From Robiginitomaculum sp. (GTDB taxonomy: Bacteria > Pseudomonadota > Alphaproteobacteria > Caulobacterales > Maricaulaceae), in assembly GCA_002733385.1 (NCBI GenBank), contig NVVO01000031.1, positions 12,721-18,412 on the forward strand: 5,692 nt of DNA, given 5' to 3'. This document shows positions 1 through 5,692 of the stretch, piece by piece. A program made the translations under genes and the position numbers. Position 1 is the first letter of the stretch; every line of letters starts with the position of its first letter. Below the pieces are notes generated by a model. That model was given only the letters and a program-made list of their open reading frames with translations. It searched no databases and had not been told where the DNA came from.

Positions 1-617
1 TTAAACACGGGCCGGGAGCCAAATGGAGTTGCCCGTAAAACCGGCGAATAAATGGTCAATCTGTCACCAGCGGTCAAGCCGAGATTATTAGCCAGATATG
101 CCCCGATAACGATTTTATCGCCGCCGTTATGGCCCGTGCCAAACCCGTCCAAGCTGCCCGCAACGATGTTATCGCGAATAAGGTCAATATCCAACAAATC
201 CTCCGCCGAAATACCCGTCACCAAAGCTGGCCCGGTACGGCTTTGCGCTTGCACAAATGTCTGGGTCTGGGTGAAGATAAATGCGTTTTCCACCCCGTCA
301 AGAACCGCAATTCGATCACGCAAGCCAATCACTTGTAGCTGGGTTGGATTGGCACTGGCCGAGCCCACATACATATGTCCGTCCAGCCCGATGGTTAGCT
401 CGATCATTTTAGCGCGAAATCCGTTCATGATTGACATAATGGTGATCATAGCAAATATGGCCAGAAATATGCACAAGAATGACAGCACGGAAATCAGTCC
501 AACACCGCCTTCGCTCTTGCGGGCTCCCAAATATCGCCCGGCGATTTTGCGCTCAAACTTTCCGAACGCGGGTGCGCCATTCTTTGCATCTGATATATCT
601 GCACCCGCCCGCTTCAT
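1..617 (-). CDS. lolC: Lipoprotein-releasing ABC transporter permease LolC/LolE type, N-terminal part (cut by the window edge)
   Basis: This is the inner-membrane permease of the LolCDE complex, which extracts outer-membrane lipoproteins from the inner membrane and hands them to the periplasmic carrier LolA. The window holds the first 205 codons, open to the left edge; the whole family is usually a little over 400 residues. After a polar stretch of about 20 residues comes the family signature FERKIAGRYLGARKSEGG (residues 21-38). One long transmembrane helix follows (about 40-65), ending in the typical IMSIMNGFR. The periplasmic MacB-like core then begins, with GLDGH at 77-81. The ATG overlaps the proS stop as ATGA and no good Shine-Dalgarno is seen, so translation is probably coupled to proS. 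The ATPase gene lolD would be expected next, beyond the left edge. LolC and LolE are homologous; a single fused-type permease is common in alphaproteobacteria, so the letter is less certain than the family. Confidence 0.93.
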   Translation of the reverse strand, partial: MKRAGADISDAKNGAPAFGKFERKIAGRYLGARKSEGGVGLISVLSFLCIFLAIFAMITIMSIMNGFRAKMIELTIGLDGHMYVGSASANPTQLQVIGLRDRIAVLDGVENAFIFTQTQTFVQAQSRTGPALVTGISAEDLLDIDLIRDNIVAGSLDGFGTGHNGGDKIVIGAYLANNLGLTAGDRLTIYSPVLRATPFGSRPVF

Positions 618-1966
618 GTGGATAAATCCGCAAATTGTGTGGTGATGAAATTGACCGCCGCATCCGGGCTTAAATTTTGCCGCTCCCCGGTTTTTCGGTC
701 TTTGATCTCGACAATACCGTCTTTAAGGCCGCGCGGGCCGACAATGATTTGGTAGGGCAGACCGATGAGGTCCATGCGCGAAAACTTGACCCCGCCCCGG
801 TCAGGTTTATCGTCATAGAGCGGGTCAATCCCGGCGGCAGATAATTTGGCGTATAAATCCTCACTCGCTTTGTCACAAGCTTCGTCGCCAACCCGCAGAT
901 TGAGTATACCGGCCCCGAACGGAGCTACGGATTTAGGCCAGATAATGCCAGCATCATCATGGCTGGCCTCAATTATGCCGCCGACCAGACGTGATACCCC
1001 GACCCCGTAAGAGCCCATCTGGGCGAAATGCTCACGCCCGTCCGGCCCCATGACTTTGGCGCCCATGGCTTTGGAATATTTGTCCCCAAAACAGAAAATA
1101 TGCCCGACTTCAATACCGCGTGCCGAGACGCGTTTGTCCTTGGGTACTTCAGCTTCAAAAGCTTTTGCATCATGCATGTCGTCGGTACGCGCATAGAGCG
1201 CCGTGCAGGCGTCCACCAGTTTTTGTAAATCACTTGGCTCCCCATTGGCAAAGTCCACATCCAGACCCGGCGCAGGCATATCGACCAGATCGGCGTGGCA
1301 GAAAACTTCGCTCTCGCCGGTATCCGCAAGTATCAAAAACTCGTGGGAGAGATCGCCGCCTATTGGCCCGGTATCAGCCCGCATCGGTACGGCCTTGAGG
1401 CCCATACGGGCAAAGGTATTGAGATAGGCAATGAACATTTTATTGTAGGACACCACCGCCGCGTCCATATCAATATCGAAGGAATAAGCATCTTTCATCA
1501 AAAATTCGCGCCCGCGCATGACGCCGAAACGGGGTCTGACCTCGTCGCGAAATTTCCACTGGATATGATACAGAAGCTGCGGCAATTCCTTGTAGGAACG
1601 CACAAAAGTCCGAAACACGTCGGTGAGCATTTCCTCATTGGTCGGGCCGTAAAGCAGCTCACGACCGCTGCGGTCAGTAATCCGTAGCATTTCCTTGCCG
1701 TAATCATCATAACGATTTGATTCGCGCCACAGCTCAGCCGGCTGAATGGTCGGCATCAACATTTCCACCGCCCCGGCCCGGTTTTGCTCTTCGCGGACAA
1801 TTTGTTCGATCTTTTTCATGACCTTGAAACCAAGCGGCAACCAGGAATATATTCCGGCCGAATGTTGCTTGATCATGCCGGCCCGCAACATATAGCGGTG
1901 CGACGCAATCTCGGCACTGGCGGGGGTTTCTTTAAGCAGTGGTAAAAAATATCGTGATAGGCGCAT
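614..1966 (-). CDS. proS: Prolyl-tRNA synthetase, short type without the internal editing domain
   Basis: This cytoplasmic class II aminoacyl-tRNA synthetase charges tRNA-Pro with proline using ATP. The 450-residue length fits the short alphaproteobacterial form. Motif 1 spans about residues 36-66 (AGIYSWLPLG), the proline/ATP pocket loop is GPTNEEM at 107-113, motif 2 is FRDEVRPRFGVMRGREF at 139-155, and motif 3 is GSYGVGVSRLVGG at 318-330. The anticodon-binding domain runs from about 350 to the end, with GLPYQIIVGPRG at 402-413. Only about 160 residues separate motifs 2 and 3, so the roughly 180-residue INS editing domain of the E. coli type is absent. The reading frame stays open 19 codons further upstream, but MRLSRYFLP is the usual family N-terminus and fixes the start at 1966; the Shine-Dalgarno there is weak (AGAG about 8 bases upstream). 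It lies 101 bp after the DUF1467 gene, and its stop overlaps the lolC start. Confidence 0.97.
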   Translation of the reverse strand: MRLSRYFLPLLKETPASAEIASHRYMLRAGMIKQHSAGIYSWLPLGFKVMKKIEQIVREEQNRAGAVEMLMPTIQPAELWRESNRYDDYGKEMLRITDRSGRELLYGPTNEEMLTDVFRTFVRSYKELPQLLYHIQWKFRDEVRPRFGVMRGREFLMKDAYSFDIDMDAAVVSYNKMFIAYLNTFARMGLKAVPMRADTGPIGGDLSHEFLILADTGESEVFCHADLVDMPAPGLDVDFANGEPSDLQKLVDACTALYARTDDMHDAKAFEAEVPKDKRVSARGIEVGHIFCFGDKYSKAMGAKVMGPDGREHFAQMGSYGVGVSRLVGGIIEASHDDAGIIWPKSVAPFGAGILNLRVGDEACDKASEDLYAKLSAAGIDPLYDDKPDRGGVKFSRMDLIGLPYQIIVGPRGLKDGIVEIKDRKTGERQNLSPDAAVNFITTQFADLST

Positions 1967-1980
1967 AATGTATCTCTGTT

Positions 1981-1997
1981 TTCCCCTGCATAGGGAA
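1981..1997 (-). other. Small inverted repeat in the proS leader
   Basis: TTCCC (1981-1985) and GGGAA (1993-1997) are perfect 5-bp arms around a 7-base loop, 14 bases upstream of the proS start. In the mRNA this would place a short stem just before the ribosome binding region. The stem is too short, and has no U run after it, to be a terminator. It may be chance. No convincing promoter was found in the 101-bp spacer at 1967-2067. Confidence 0.2.
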
Positions 1998-2067
1998 TTG
2001 AAAGGGTAGCGGCAAGCCTGCAATACAATGATTACGAGAGTTTAAATTTTATCTCTATATTTCACGT

Positions 2068-2346
2068 CTATATCTCATCTGGTACAAAATCAGGTAGAAA
2101 CGGGATGTTATCCAATGAGACAAGCTCGAACTGGATAATAACAAAAATTACCACCCAGATAATAGCCGCCAATACAGTGTTTTGAATAATTTTGCGTTTC
2201 ATGCGCGGCGCAATGGGCGCACCCTGGTCGGTACCCTTGACCACATCCTCCCCCTCATGCTGCCCCCGTATACCCCAGGGCAAAACCATAAATAAACTCA
2301 ACCACCAAATTACAAAATAAATAGCGATAGCGGTAACAATGGGCAT
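2068..2346 (-). CDS. Small inner-membrane protein, DUF1467 family
   Basis: The 92-residue protein matches the DUF1467 family, whose function is unknown and which is typically found beside proS and mce in alphaproteobacteria. Two hydrophobic segments are visible: residues about 3-23 (IVTAIAIYFVIWWLSLF) and about 57-73 (TVLAAIIWVVIFVIIQF). Between them is a polar loop with the family-typical LPWGIRGQ (22-29), GTDQGAPIAPR (38-48) and a basic cluster KRK (50-52). The charge distribution suggests two membrane-spanning helices with the basic loop on the cytoplasmic side. AAGGA lies about 7 bases upstream of the ATG (2354-2358 on the plus strand), a good Shine-Dalgarno. The gene is 83 bp downstream of the AT-rich orphan and 101 bp upstream of proS. 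Identification rests on recognition of the family pattern and on gene order. Confidence 0.88.
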   Translation of the reverse strand: MPIVTAIAIYFVIWWLSLFMVLPWGIRGQHEGEDVVKGTDQGAPIAPRMKRKIIQNTVLAAIIWVVIFVIIQFELVSLDNIPFLPDFVPDEI

Positions 2347-2412
2347 GTTTGATTCCTTATGTTAAGATATATTAGAGCAAATACAGGACTTGTCCTATGT
2401 TTCAGCATTGAA

Positions 2413-2446
2413 TTTCAAAGTAAAAGTCCTCATTTTTGCTTTGAAA
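2413..2446 (-). repeat. AT-rich hairpin spanning the stop codon of the orphan gene
   Basis: TTTCAAAG (2413-2420) and CTTTGAAA (2439-2446) form a perfect 8-bp inverted repeat. Inside it, after one mismatch, AAAA (2422-2425) pairs with TTTT (2434-2437), leaving an 8-base loop that contains part of the orphan's TGA stop (2430-2432). The minus-strand transcript would therefore fold into a 12-bp interrupted hairpin at the 3' end of that gene. It is not followed by a U run and has little G+C, so it is not a classical intrinsic terminator. It could protect the 3' end, weaken read-through, or simply reflect the AT-rich composition. Confidence 0.4.
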
Positions 2447-3116
2447 AACTTGGAAAATAAGATATCTCCGTGAAAAATTCTGAGCCATCCGCAGTTTTTA
2501 GCATTAATGAGAACACTGGTTCTTTCATAATTGAAGGCCACTCCGCATAAAATAAAGAATCGTCGACTGGATCGAAGACGGCTTCCACTTCATTACCGAA
2601 TAGATCTCGCCCTTTTCGCATAAAGCAATGCTCGAGAGCTTTGAGACTGTAGACATTTTTCAAGCACGAAGTCTCATTGTCGGAATCTGGTCTTATTGGA
2701 ATGTTCAGTTTGATTATATAAGCCCGCCCCTCATGTGGCGCAATATTGTCCGGAAATAGTATTAAAGGTATTTTTAAATCAGCAGGAATTAACTCTCCAT
2801 CAATTTCAGAATAAAACATTTTTCCTCCACCGCCAGCAATAAGAAAAACTTCACTATCAACTATTGAAACTGAACGATCAGTATTATTGTAAACTCTAAT
2901 TTTCCAAAATATCGGCCCAATTAATGCATTTGAATAACCGTCTGCAGATAGCTGAATTCGCTCAGATATTATTGATATTGGTTTTGATAAGTTTACCTTA
3001 GCTTCTGTAGTCAAAGTGATGCTATCTCCAGCAGGAATTAATTGTTTTACTGTTGAAAACACAGCAAGAACTAACGCAGCTAGAGCAATAAATGTGTTAG
3101 CTGTTTCATGCTTCAT
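2430..3116 (-). CDS. Unrecognised AT-rich gene; probable membrane-anchored or exported beta-rich protein
   Basis: I do not recognise this 228-residue protein. Residues 8-21 (TFIALAALVLAVFS) form a single hydrophobic N-terminal segment, probably a membrane anchor with the remainder in the periplasm; a cleaved signal peptide is also possible. The rest alternates hydrophobic and polar residues as in beta strands. WKIRVYNNTDRSVSIVDSEV (71-90) resembles the 'N-x-x-x-x-x-V-x-I' pattern of immunoglobulin-like sandwiches, followed by a Gly-rich turn AGGGGK (94-99). Cys151 and Cys164 could form a disulfide. No catalytic motif is evident. The first in-frame ATG (3122) lies one base from a strong AAGGAGG, too close to use; the second ATG (3116) has ideal spacing and is chosen. 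Hand-counted G+C over 2461-3120 is about 37 %, clearly below the neighbours, and AGA, ATA and TTA codons occur. It interrupts the usual mce to DUF1467 order, which suggests acquisition. That this is a real gene is well supported; its role is unknown. Confidence 0.8.
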   Translation of the reverse strand: MKHETANTFIALAALVLAVFSTVKQLIPAGDSITLTTEAKVNLSKPISIISERIQLSADGYSNALIGPIFWKIRVYNNTDRSVSIVDSEVFLIAGGGGKMFYSEIDGELIPADLKIPLILFPDNIAPHEGRAYIIKLNIPIRPDSDNETSCLKNVYSLKALEHCFMRKGRDLFGNEVEAVFDPVDDSLFYAEWPSIMKEPVFSLMLKTADGSEFFTEISYFPSFSKQK

Positions 3117-3122
3117 TTTCAT

Positions 3123-3130
3123 TCCTCCTT
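3123..3130 (-). promoter_or_regulatory. Strong Shine-Dalgarno that decides the orphan gene's start
   Basis: The minus strand reads AAGGAGGA here, the best match to the anti-Shine-Dalgarno in the window. Seven bases separate the AAGGAGG core from the ATG at 3116, but only one separates it from the ATG at 3122, so the downstream start is favoured. The neighbouring core genes rely on much weaker sites or on overlap coupling. Confidence 0.75.
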
Positions 3131-3150
3131 AATAGCCCACAACATATCAT

Positions 3151-3573
3151 TTACATAACTCTTCTTGGCGTTTCCATCAATTCGATGAGCGTGCCGGTAA
3201 AATTTTTGGGGTGGATGAAAATCACGGGCGTACCGTGAGCACCTATGCGGGGTTCATTTAGGACGGTTGCGCCTTTTTTTTCCATATGGGCTTTGGCCTC
3301 AAAAATGTCCTCGACCTCGAAACAGACATGATGTTGAGCCCCCTTGGGGTGTTTTTTGAGGAAATTCTCTATGGGGGAATTTTGGCCGTAAGGCTCGATC
3401 AATTCGATTTGTCCAGTTGGTAGATTGACGAAACTATAGCGAACACCTTGCGCGGCCAATGTGCGCGGGCGGGTAATATCCTTGATACCGAAAATTTTGC
3501 GGTAAGGTTTGACTGCTTCTTTGATAGACGGTACGGCAATGCCGATATGGTTAAGCGGGCCTATGATGCTCAT
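3151..3573 (-). CDS. mce: Methylmalonyl-CoA epimerase (VOC superfamily)
   Basis: This enzyme interconverts (R)- and (S)-methylmalonyl-CoA, linking propionyl-CoA carboxylase to methylmalonyl-CoA mutase and so feeding propionate, odd-chain fatty acid and branched amino acid carbon into succinyl-CoA. The 140-residue length fits a two-module VOC (glyoxalase/bleomycin-resistance fold) protein. Landmarks are LNHIGIAVPS (7-16), LPTGQIELIEPYG (51-63), HHVCFEVEDI (81-90) and IGAHGTPVIFIHPK (110-123). By an alignment from memory to the Propionibacterium enzyme, the metal ligands would be His9, Glu57, His82 and Glu131, and all are present. The start lies 2 bp after the rnj stop, with AAGGT inside the end of rnj as Shine-Dalgarno, so coupling is likely. 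It ends 34 bp before the start of the AT-rich orphan. Another VOC activity cannot be fully excluded, but gene order and motifs favour the epimerase. Confidence 0.9.
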   Translation of the reverse strand: MSIIGPLNHIGIAVPSIKEAVKPYRKIFGIKDITRPRTLAAQGVRYSFVNLPTGQIELIEPYGQNSPIENFLKKHPKGAQHHVCFEVEDIFEAKAHMEKKGATVLNEPRIGAHGTPVIFIHPKNFTGTLIELMETPRRVM

Positions 3574-3575
3574 GT

Positions 3576-5276
3576 CTATACCTTGATAGCTATGGTTTCG
3601 ATGAGAGCGCGTTTGCCAGTTTTATTTCGGATAAATTTGCGTACCCGGGCGGTGATTTTGGCTTCTATCTCGTCTTCGTCGGTGCGGTCGATTTTGCGCA
3701 TTGCGTTAAACGCCGCCTCGGCGCAATCAGACACATCATCAAGCAATTTATCCAGCAATTTACCGCCCTCGCCTTCGGGAAACCCGTTAATACGCGGATC
3801 GGGGCCACCGATCAACCTGCCACGACCGTCCACCACCAAAGCAATGGATATATGCCCAGCATAGGCCATTTTTTTGCGCTCGCGCAAAGAATAATCATCG
3901 GCGCTGATAATCTCGCCGCAGTCTTCGTGCAAGCGCCCATTGGGCACAATATCAATAATTTGCGCACCTGCTTTGCTCAGCCGTATCAGCTCGCCGTTAT
4001 GGGGCGCCAATGTGTGCTTTACTTGCAAGGTTTTAGCCAGTTTTTCATGTTCCAAAAGATGCCGCCGCTCGCCGTGCACCGGGATGGCAATATGGGGTCT
4101 GGCCCATGCATACATCTCTTTCAGTTCGTCGCGGCACGGATGGCCGGAGACATGAATGGGGCGGGCTTTTTCTGTCACAATTTCAATGCCTTGATCGACC
4201 AAAGCATTTTGCAAAGCGAATATACCTTTCTCATTGCCCGGTATGATTTTGGAAGAAAAAATCACCACATCACCCTTGCCAAGCTTTACGGTGCGGTGAG
4301 CCCCACGGGCAATCCGGGTCAGCGCGGCACGAGGTTCGCCCTGGGACCCGGTACATAAATAAAGCACATGTTCGCCGGGCAGGCTCTCGGCCTCATCTTC
4401 GCTAACAATATTTTTCACATGTTTCAAAAGCCCCACCGCATTCGCCGCCTCGACCATGCGAAGCATGGAACGCCCGATTAAACACACCGAGCGGTCATTG
4501 GCTGCGGCGGCGGCCATGACGCTTTCCAGACGCGCCACATTGGACGCAAAGCTGGCCACGGCGACGGTTCGGCCTTTATATTCACCGATCAACTTTTCAA
4601 GCTCGGTGCGCACCCCGGCCTCGGAACCCGATACACCGGGCGAAAACACATTGGTGCTGTCACAGACCATTGCCAGCACGCCCTCGTCGCCCACGGCCCG
4701 TAGCGCCGCCTCGTCGACGCTATCACCGATGCCCGGCTCGGGGTCGATCTTCCAGTCGCCAGTATGTAAGATGAGCCCGGCGGGGGTACGGATGACCAGC
4801 GCATTGGGCTCGGGGATGGAATGGGTCAGGGTAATCAGTTCAATATCAAACGGCCCCAAAGTAAACCGACCCCTTAGCGGGATTTCGTTGAGCGGCACCT
4901 CGCCGAGCAACCCCACTTCGGCTAGGCGGCCCTCAGTCAGGAACATAGTAAAAGGCGTCGCATAAACCGGCACACGAATGCGCGTCCACAACCGGGCCAG
5001 CGCCCCCATATGGTCTTCATGGGCATGGGTCAGGATAATGCCCAAAATGTTTTTGCGGATCTGGTACAAAAATTCAATGTCCGGCATGATGATGTCAATG
5101 CCCGGCGTTTCTGCATTGCCAAATGTCACGCCAATATCGACGATAATCCATTTGCGTTTGTGGGCTGGCCCAAACCCGTATAGATTTAAATTCATGCCGA
5201 TTTCCCCACAGCCGCCAAGGGGCAGGAACACCAGCTCAGCCGGGTTTTCCCCGCGAGGGGGATTGGAATTGGTCAT
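3576..5276 (-). CDS. rnj: Ribonuclease J (metallo-beta-lactamase / beta-CASP family)
   Basis: RNase J is a cytoplasmic, zinc-dependent 5'-to-3' exoribonuclease and endonuclease that matures rRNA and degrades mRNA. The 566-residue protein is of usual length for the family. The N-terminal signature LPLGGCGEIGMN (18-29) is followed by the metal-binding THAHEDH (83-89; His84, His86, Asp88, His89), then His152 in THSIPE and Asp174 in HTGDWK. The beta-CASP domain occupies roughly 225-375, with CTGSQGEP (308-315) and HVSGHP (375-380). The metallo-beta-lactamase fold resumes with IPVHGE (398-403; His401), and a C-terminal domain follows from about 460. All recognisable catalytic residues are present. 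The frame extends 9 codons further upstream, but MTNSNPPRGENPAEL at 5276 is the sensible start: its ATG overlaps the coaX stop as ATGA, and AAGAAG sits just upstream inside coaX. The gene is probably translated by coupling to coaX. Confidence 0.97.
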   Translation of the reverse strand: MTNSNPPRGENPAELVFLPLGGCGEIGMNLNLYGFGPAHKRKWIIVDIGVTFGNAETPGIDIIMPDIEFLYQIRKNILGIILTHAHEDHMGALARLWTRIRVPVYATPFTMFLTEGRLAEVGLLGEVPLNEIPLRGRFTLGPFDIELITLTHSIPEPNALVIRTPAGLILHTGDWKIDPEPGIGDSVDEAALRAVGDEGVLAMVCDSTNVFSPGVSGSEAGVRTELEKLIGEYKGRTVAVASFASNVARLESVMAAAAANDRSVCLIGRSMLRMVEAANAVGLLKHVKNIVSEDEAESLPGEHVLYLCTGSQGEPRAALTRIARGAHRTVKLGKGDVVIFSSKIIPGNEKGIFALQNALVDQGIEIVTEKARPIHVSGHPCRDELKEMYAWARPHIAIPVHGERRHLLEHEKLAKTLQVKHTLAPHNGELIRLSKAGAQIIDIVPNGRLHEDCGEIISADDYSLRERKKMAYAGHISIALVVDGRGRLIGGPDPRINGFPEGEGGKLLDKLLDDVSDCAEAAFNAMRKIDRTDEDEIEAKITARVRKFIRNKTGKRALIETIAIKV

Positions 5277-5692
5277 ATGTCTTCTTTCATGTTCAGCCGC
5301 CAAATTTCCAGCAAACCATCAATGGTTAAATGGGCATCATAATGGTCAATGCGGGCGGACGCGCCTGCAAACAACGACGCCACACCGCCAGTGCCAATCA
5401 CGGTAAATGCGCGTTTATCTTCGGACTTTATCTTGTCAATAAGCCCATCAATAAGGGCAATATAGCCCCAAAAAATCCCTGATTGCATGGCTTCAACCGT
5501 ATTTCGGCCAACGATTTTTTCCGGTTTTTTGATAGCAATACGTGGCAATTTCGCTGCCGCATCATGCAAAGCCCGCAAGGACAAATTTATGCCCGGCGCA
5601 ATAATACCACCCTCAAAATCACCGTTGCCGCAGATAATATCAAAAGTGGTCGCTGTCCCCGAATCGACCAAAATCAACGGGCCGTCATATTT
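5273..5692 (-). CDS. coaX: Type III pantothenate kinase, C-terminal part (cut by the window edge)
   Basis: CoaX phosphorylates pantothenate with ATP, the first step of coenzyme A synthesis; the type III enzyme belongs to the ASKHA (actin/hexokinase-like) fold, is usually insensitive to CoA feedback and needs a monovalent cation. The window holds the last 139 codons of a family normally about 255-265 residues long; the frame is open to the right edge, and the in-frame TTG near 5677 is not the start. Motifs, counted from the first codon in view: LILVDSGTATTFD (6-18), whose Asp10 matches the position usually given as catalytic base; FEGGIIAPGINLSLRAL (26-42); AMQSGIFWGY (68-77); and VIGTGGVASLFA (98-109). 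The stop overlaps the rnj start by 4 bp. In alphaproteobacteria birA and the nuo cluster commonly lie upstream, here beyond the right edge. Confidence 0.95.
   Translation of the reverse strand, partial: KYDGPLILVDSGTATTFDIICGNGDFEGGIIAPGINLSLRALHDAAAKLPRIAIKKPEKIVGRNTVEAMQSGIFWGYIALIDGLIDKIKSEDKRAFTVIGTGGVASLFAGASARIDHYDAHLTIDGLLEIWRLNMKEDI

Noticed and set aside
52..645. Long plus-strand open frame opposite lolC
   Set aside because: It lies antisense to a clear LolC reading frame, has no recognisable domain and no ribosome binding site; it is a shadow frame.
1028..1687. Overlapping plus-strand open frames opposite proS
   Set aside because: Explained by the G+C-rich codon pattern of proS on the other strand.
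2054..2073. Direct repeat TCTATAT (2054-2060 and 2067-2073) at the end of the DUF1467 gene
   Set aside because: Seven AT-rich bases repeated once, partly within coding sequence, are too little to call an operator or a target-site duplication.
2413..2446. The hairpin after the orphan as an intrinsic terminator
   Set aside because: The stem is AT-rich and no U run follows on the minus-strand transcript; stopping there would also cut off proS and lolC unless another promoter exists.
2347..3150. Insertion sequence or transposon carrying the orphan
   Set aside because: No transposase, no terminal inverted repeats bounding the gene and no convincing flanking duplication were found in the spacers.
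3852..4965. Two plus-strand open frames of about 170 codons (3852-4358 and 4456-4965) opposite rnj
   Set aside because: Both are antisense to fully conserved RNase J coding sequence, rich in Ser/Arg/Pro typical of reverse-frame translation, and match no family I know.

Overview
The window looks like a chromosomal housekeeping segment from an alphaproteobacterium. The evidence is the gene order, which is the block familiar from that class (coaX - rnj - mce - DUF1467 gene - proS - lolC), and the short ProS type that lacks the internal editing domain. The wording of LolC, ProS and the DUF1467 protein brings Hyphomonadaceae/Maricaulales-like bacteria to mind, but that narrower placement is only an impression. 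Base composition of the core genes is moderate, roughly 47-63 % G+C in the lines counted by hand.

Every supported gene is on the minus strand, so transcription runs from the right edge to the left. In that order they are: the C-terminal part of type III pantothenate kinase (coaX, cut by the window edge); ribonuclease J (rnj), whose start overlaps the coaX stop by ATGA; a methylmalonyl-CoA epimerase-type VOC protein (mce), 2 bp after rnj; an unrecognised AT-rich gene for a probable membrane-anchored protein of 228 residues; a small two-helix DUF1467 membrane protein; prolyl-tRNA synthetase (proS); and the N-terminal third to half of the lipoprotein-releasing permease LolC, whose start again overlaps the proS stop by ATGA. 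No stretch of more than about 100 bases lacks a gene.

The genes share no single pathway. They cover CoA synthesis, RNA decay and processing, propionyl-CoA metabolism, tRNA charging and lipoprotein export, and are probably kept together as a co-transcribed essential or near-essential block. Tight spacing (4-bp overlaps, a 2-bp gap) suggests translational coupling at coaX/rnj, rnj/mce and proS/lolC.

The one part that does not belong to the familiar block is the AT-rich gene at 2430-3116 (about 37 % G+C). It has its own near-perfect Shine-Dalgarno sequence, looser spacing on both sides, and an AT-rich hairpin across its stop codon. It looks like a recently acquired or fast-evolving accessory gene lodged inside the operon. 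I see no transposase, integrase, tRNA, CRISPR array or clear target-site duplication, and no convincing new multi-gene system. The orphan gene and its 3' structure are the only parts that merit real follow-up.
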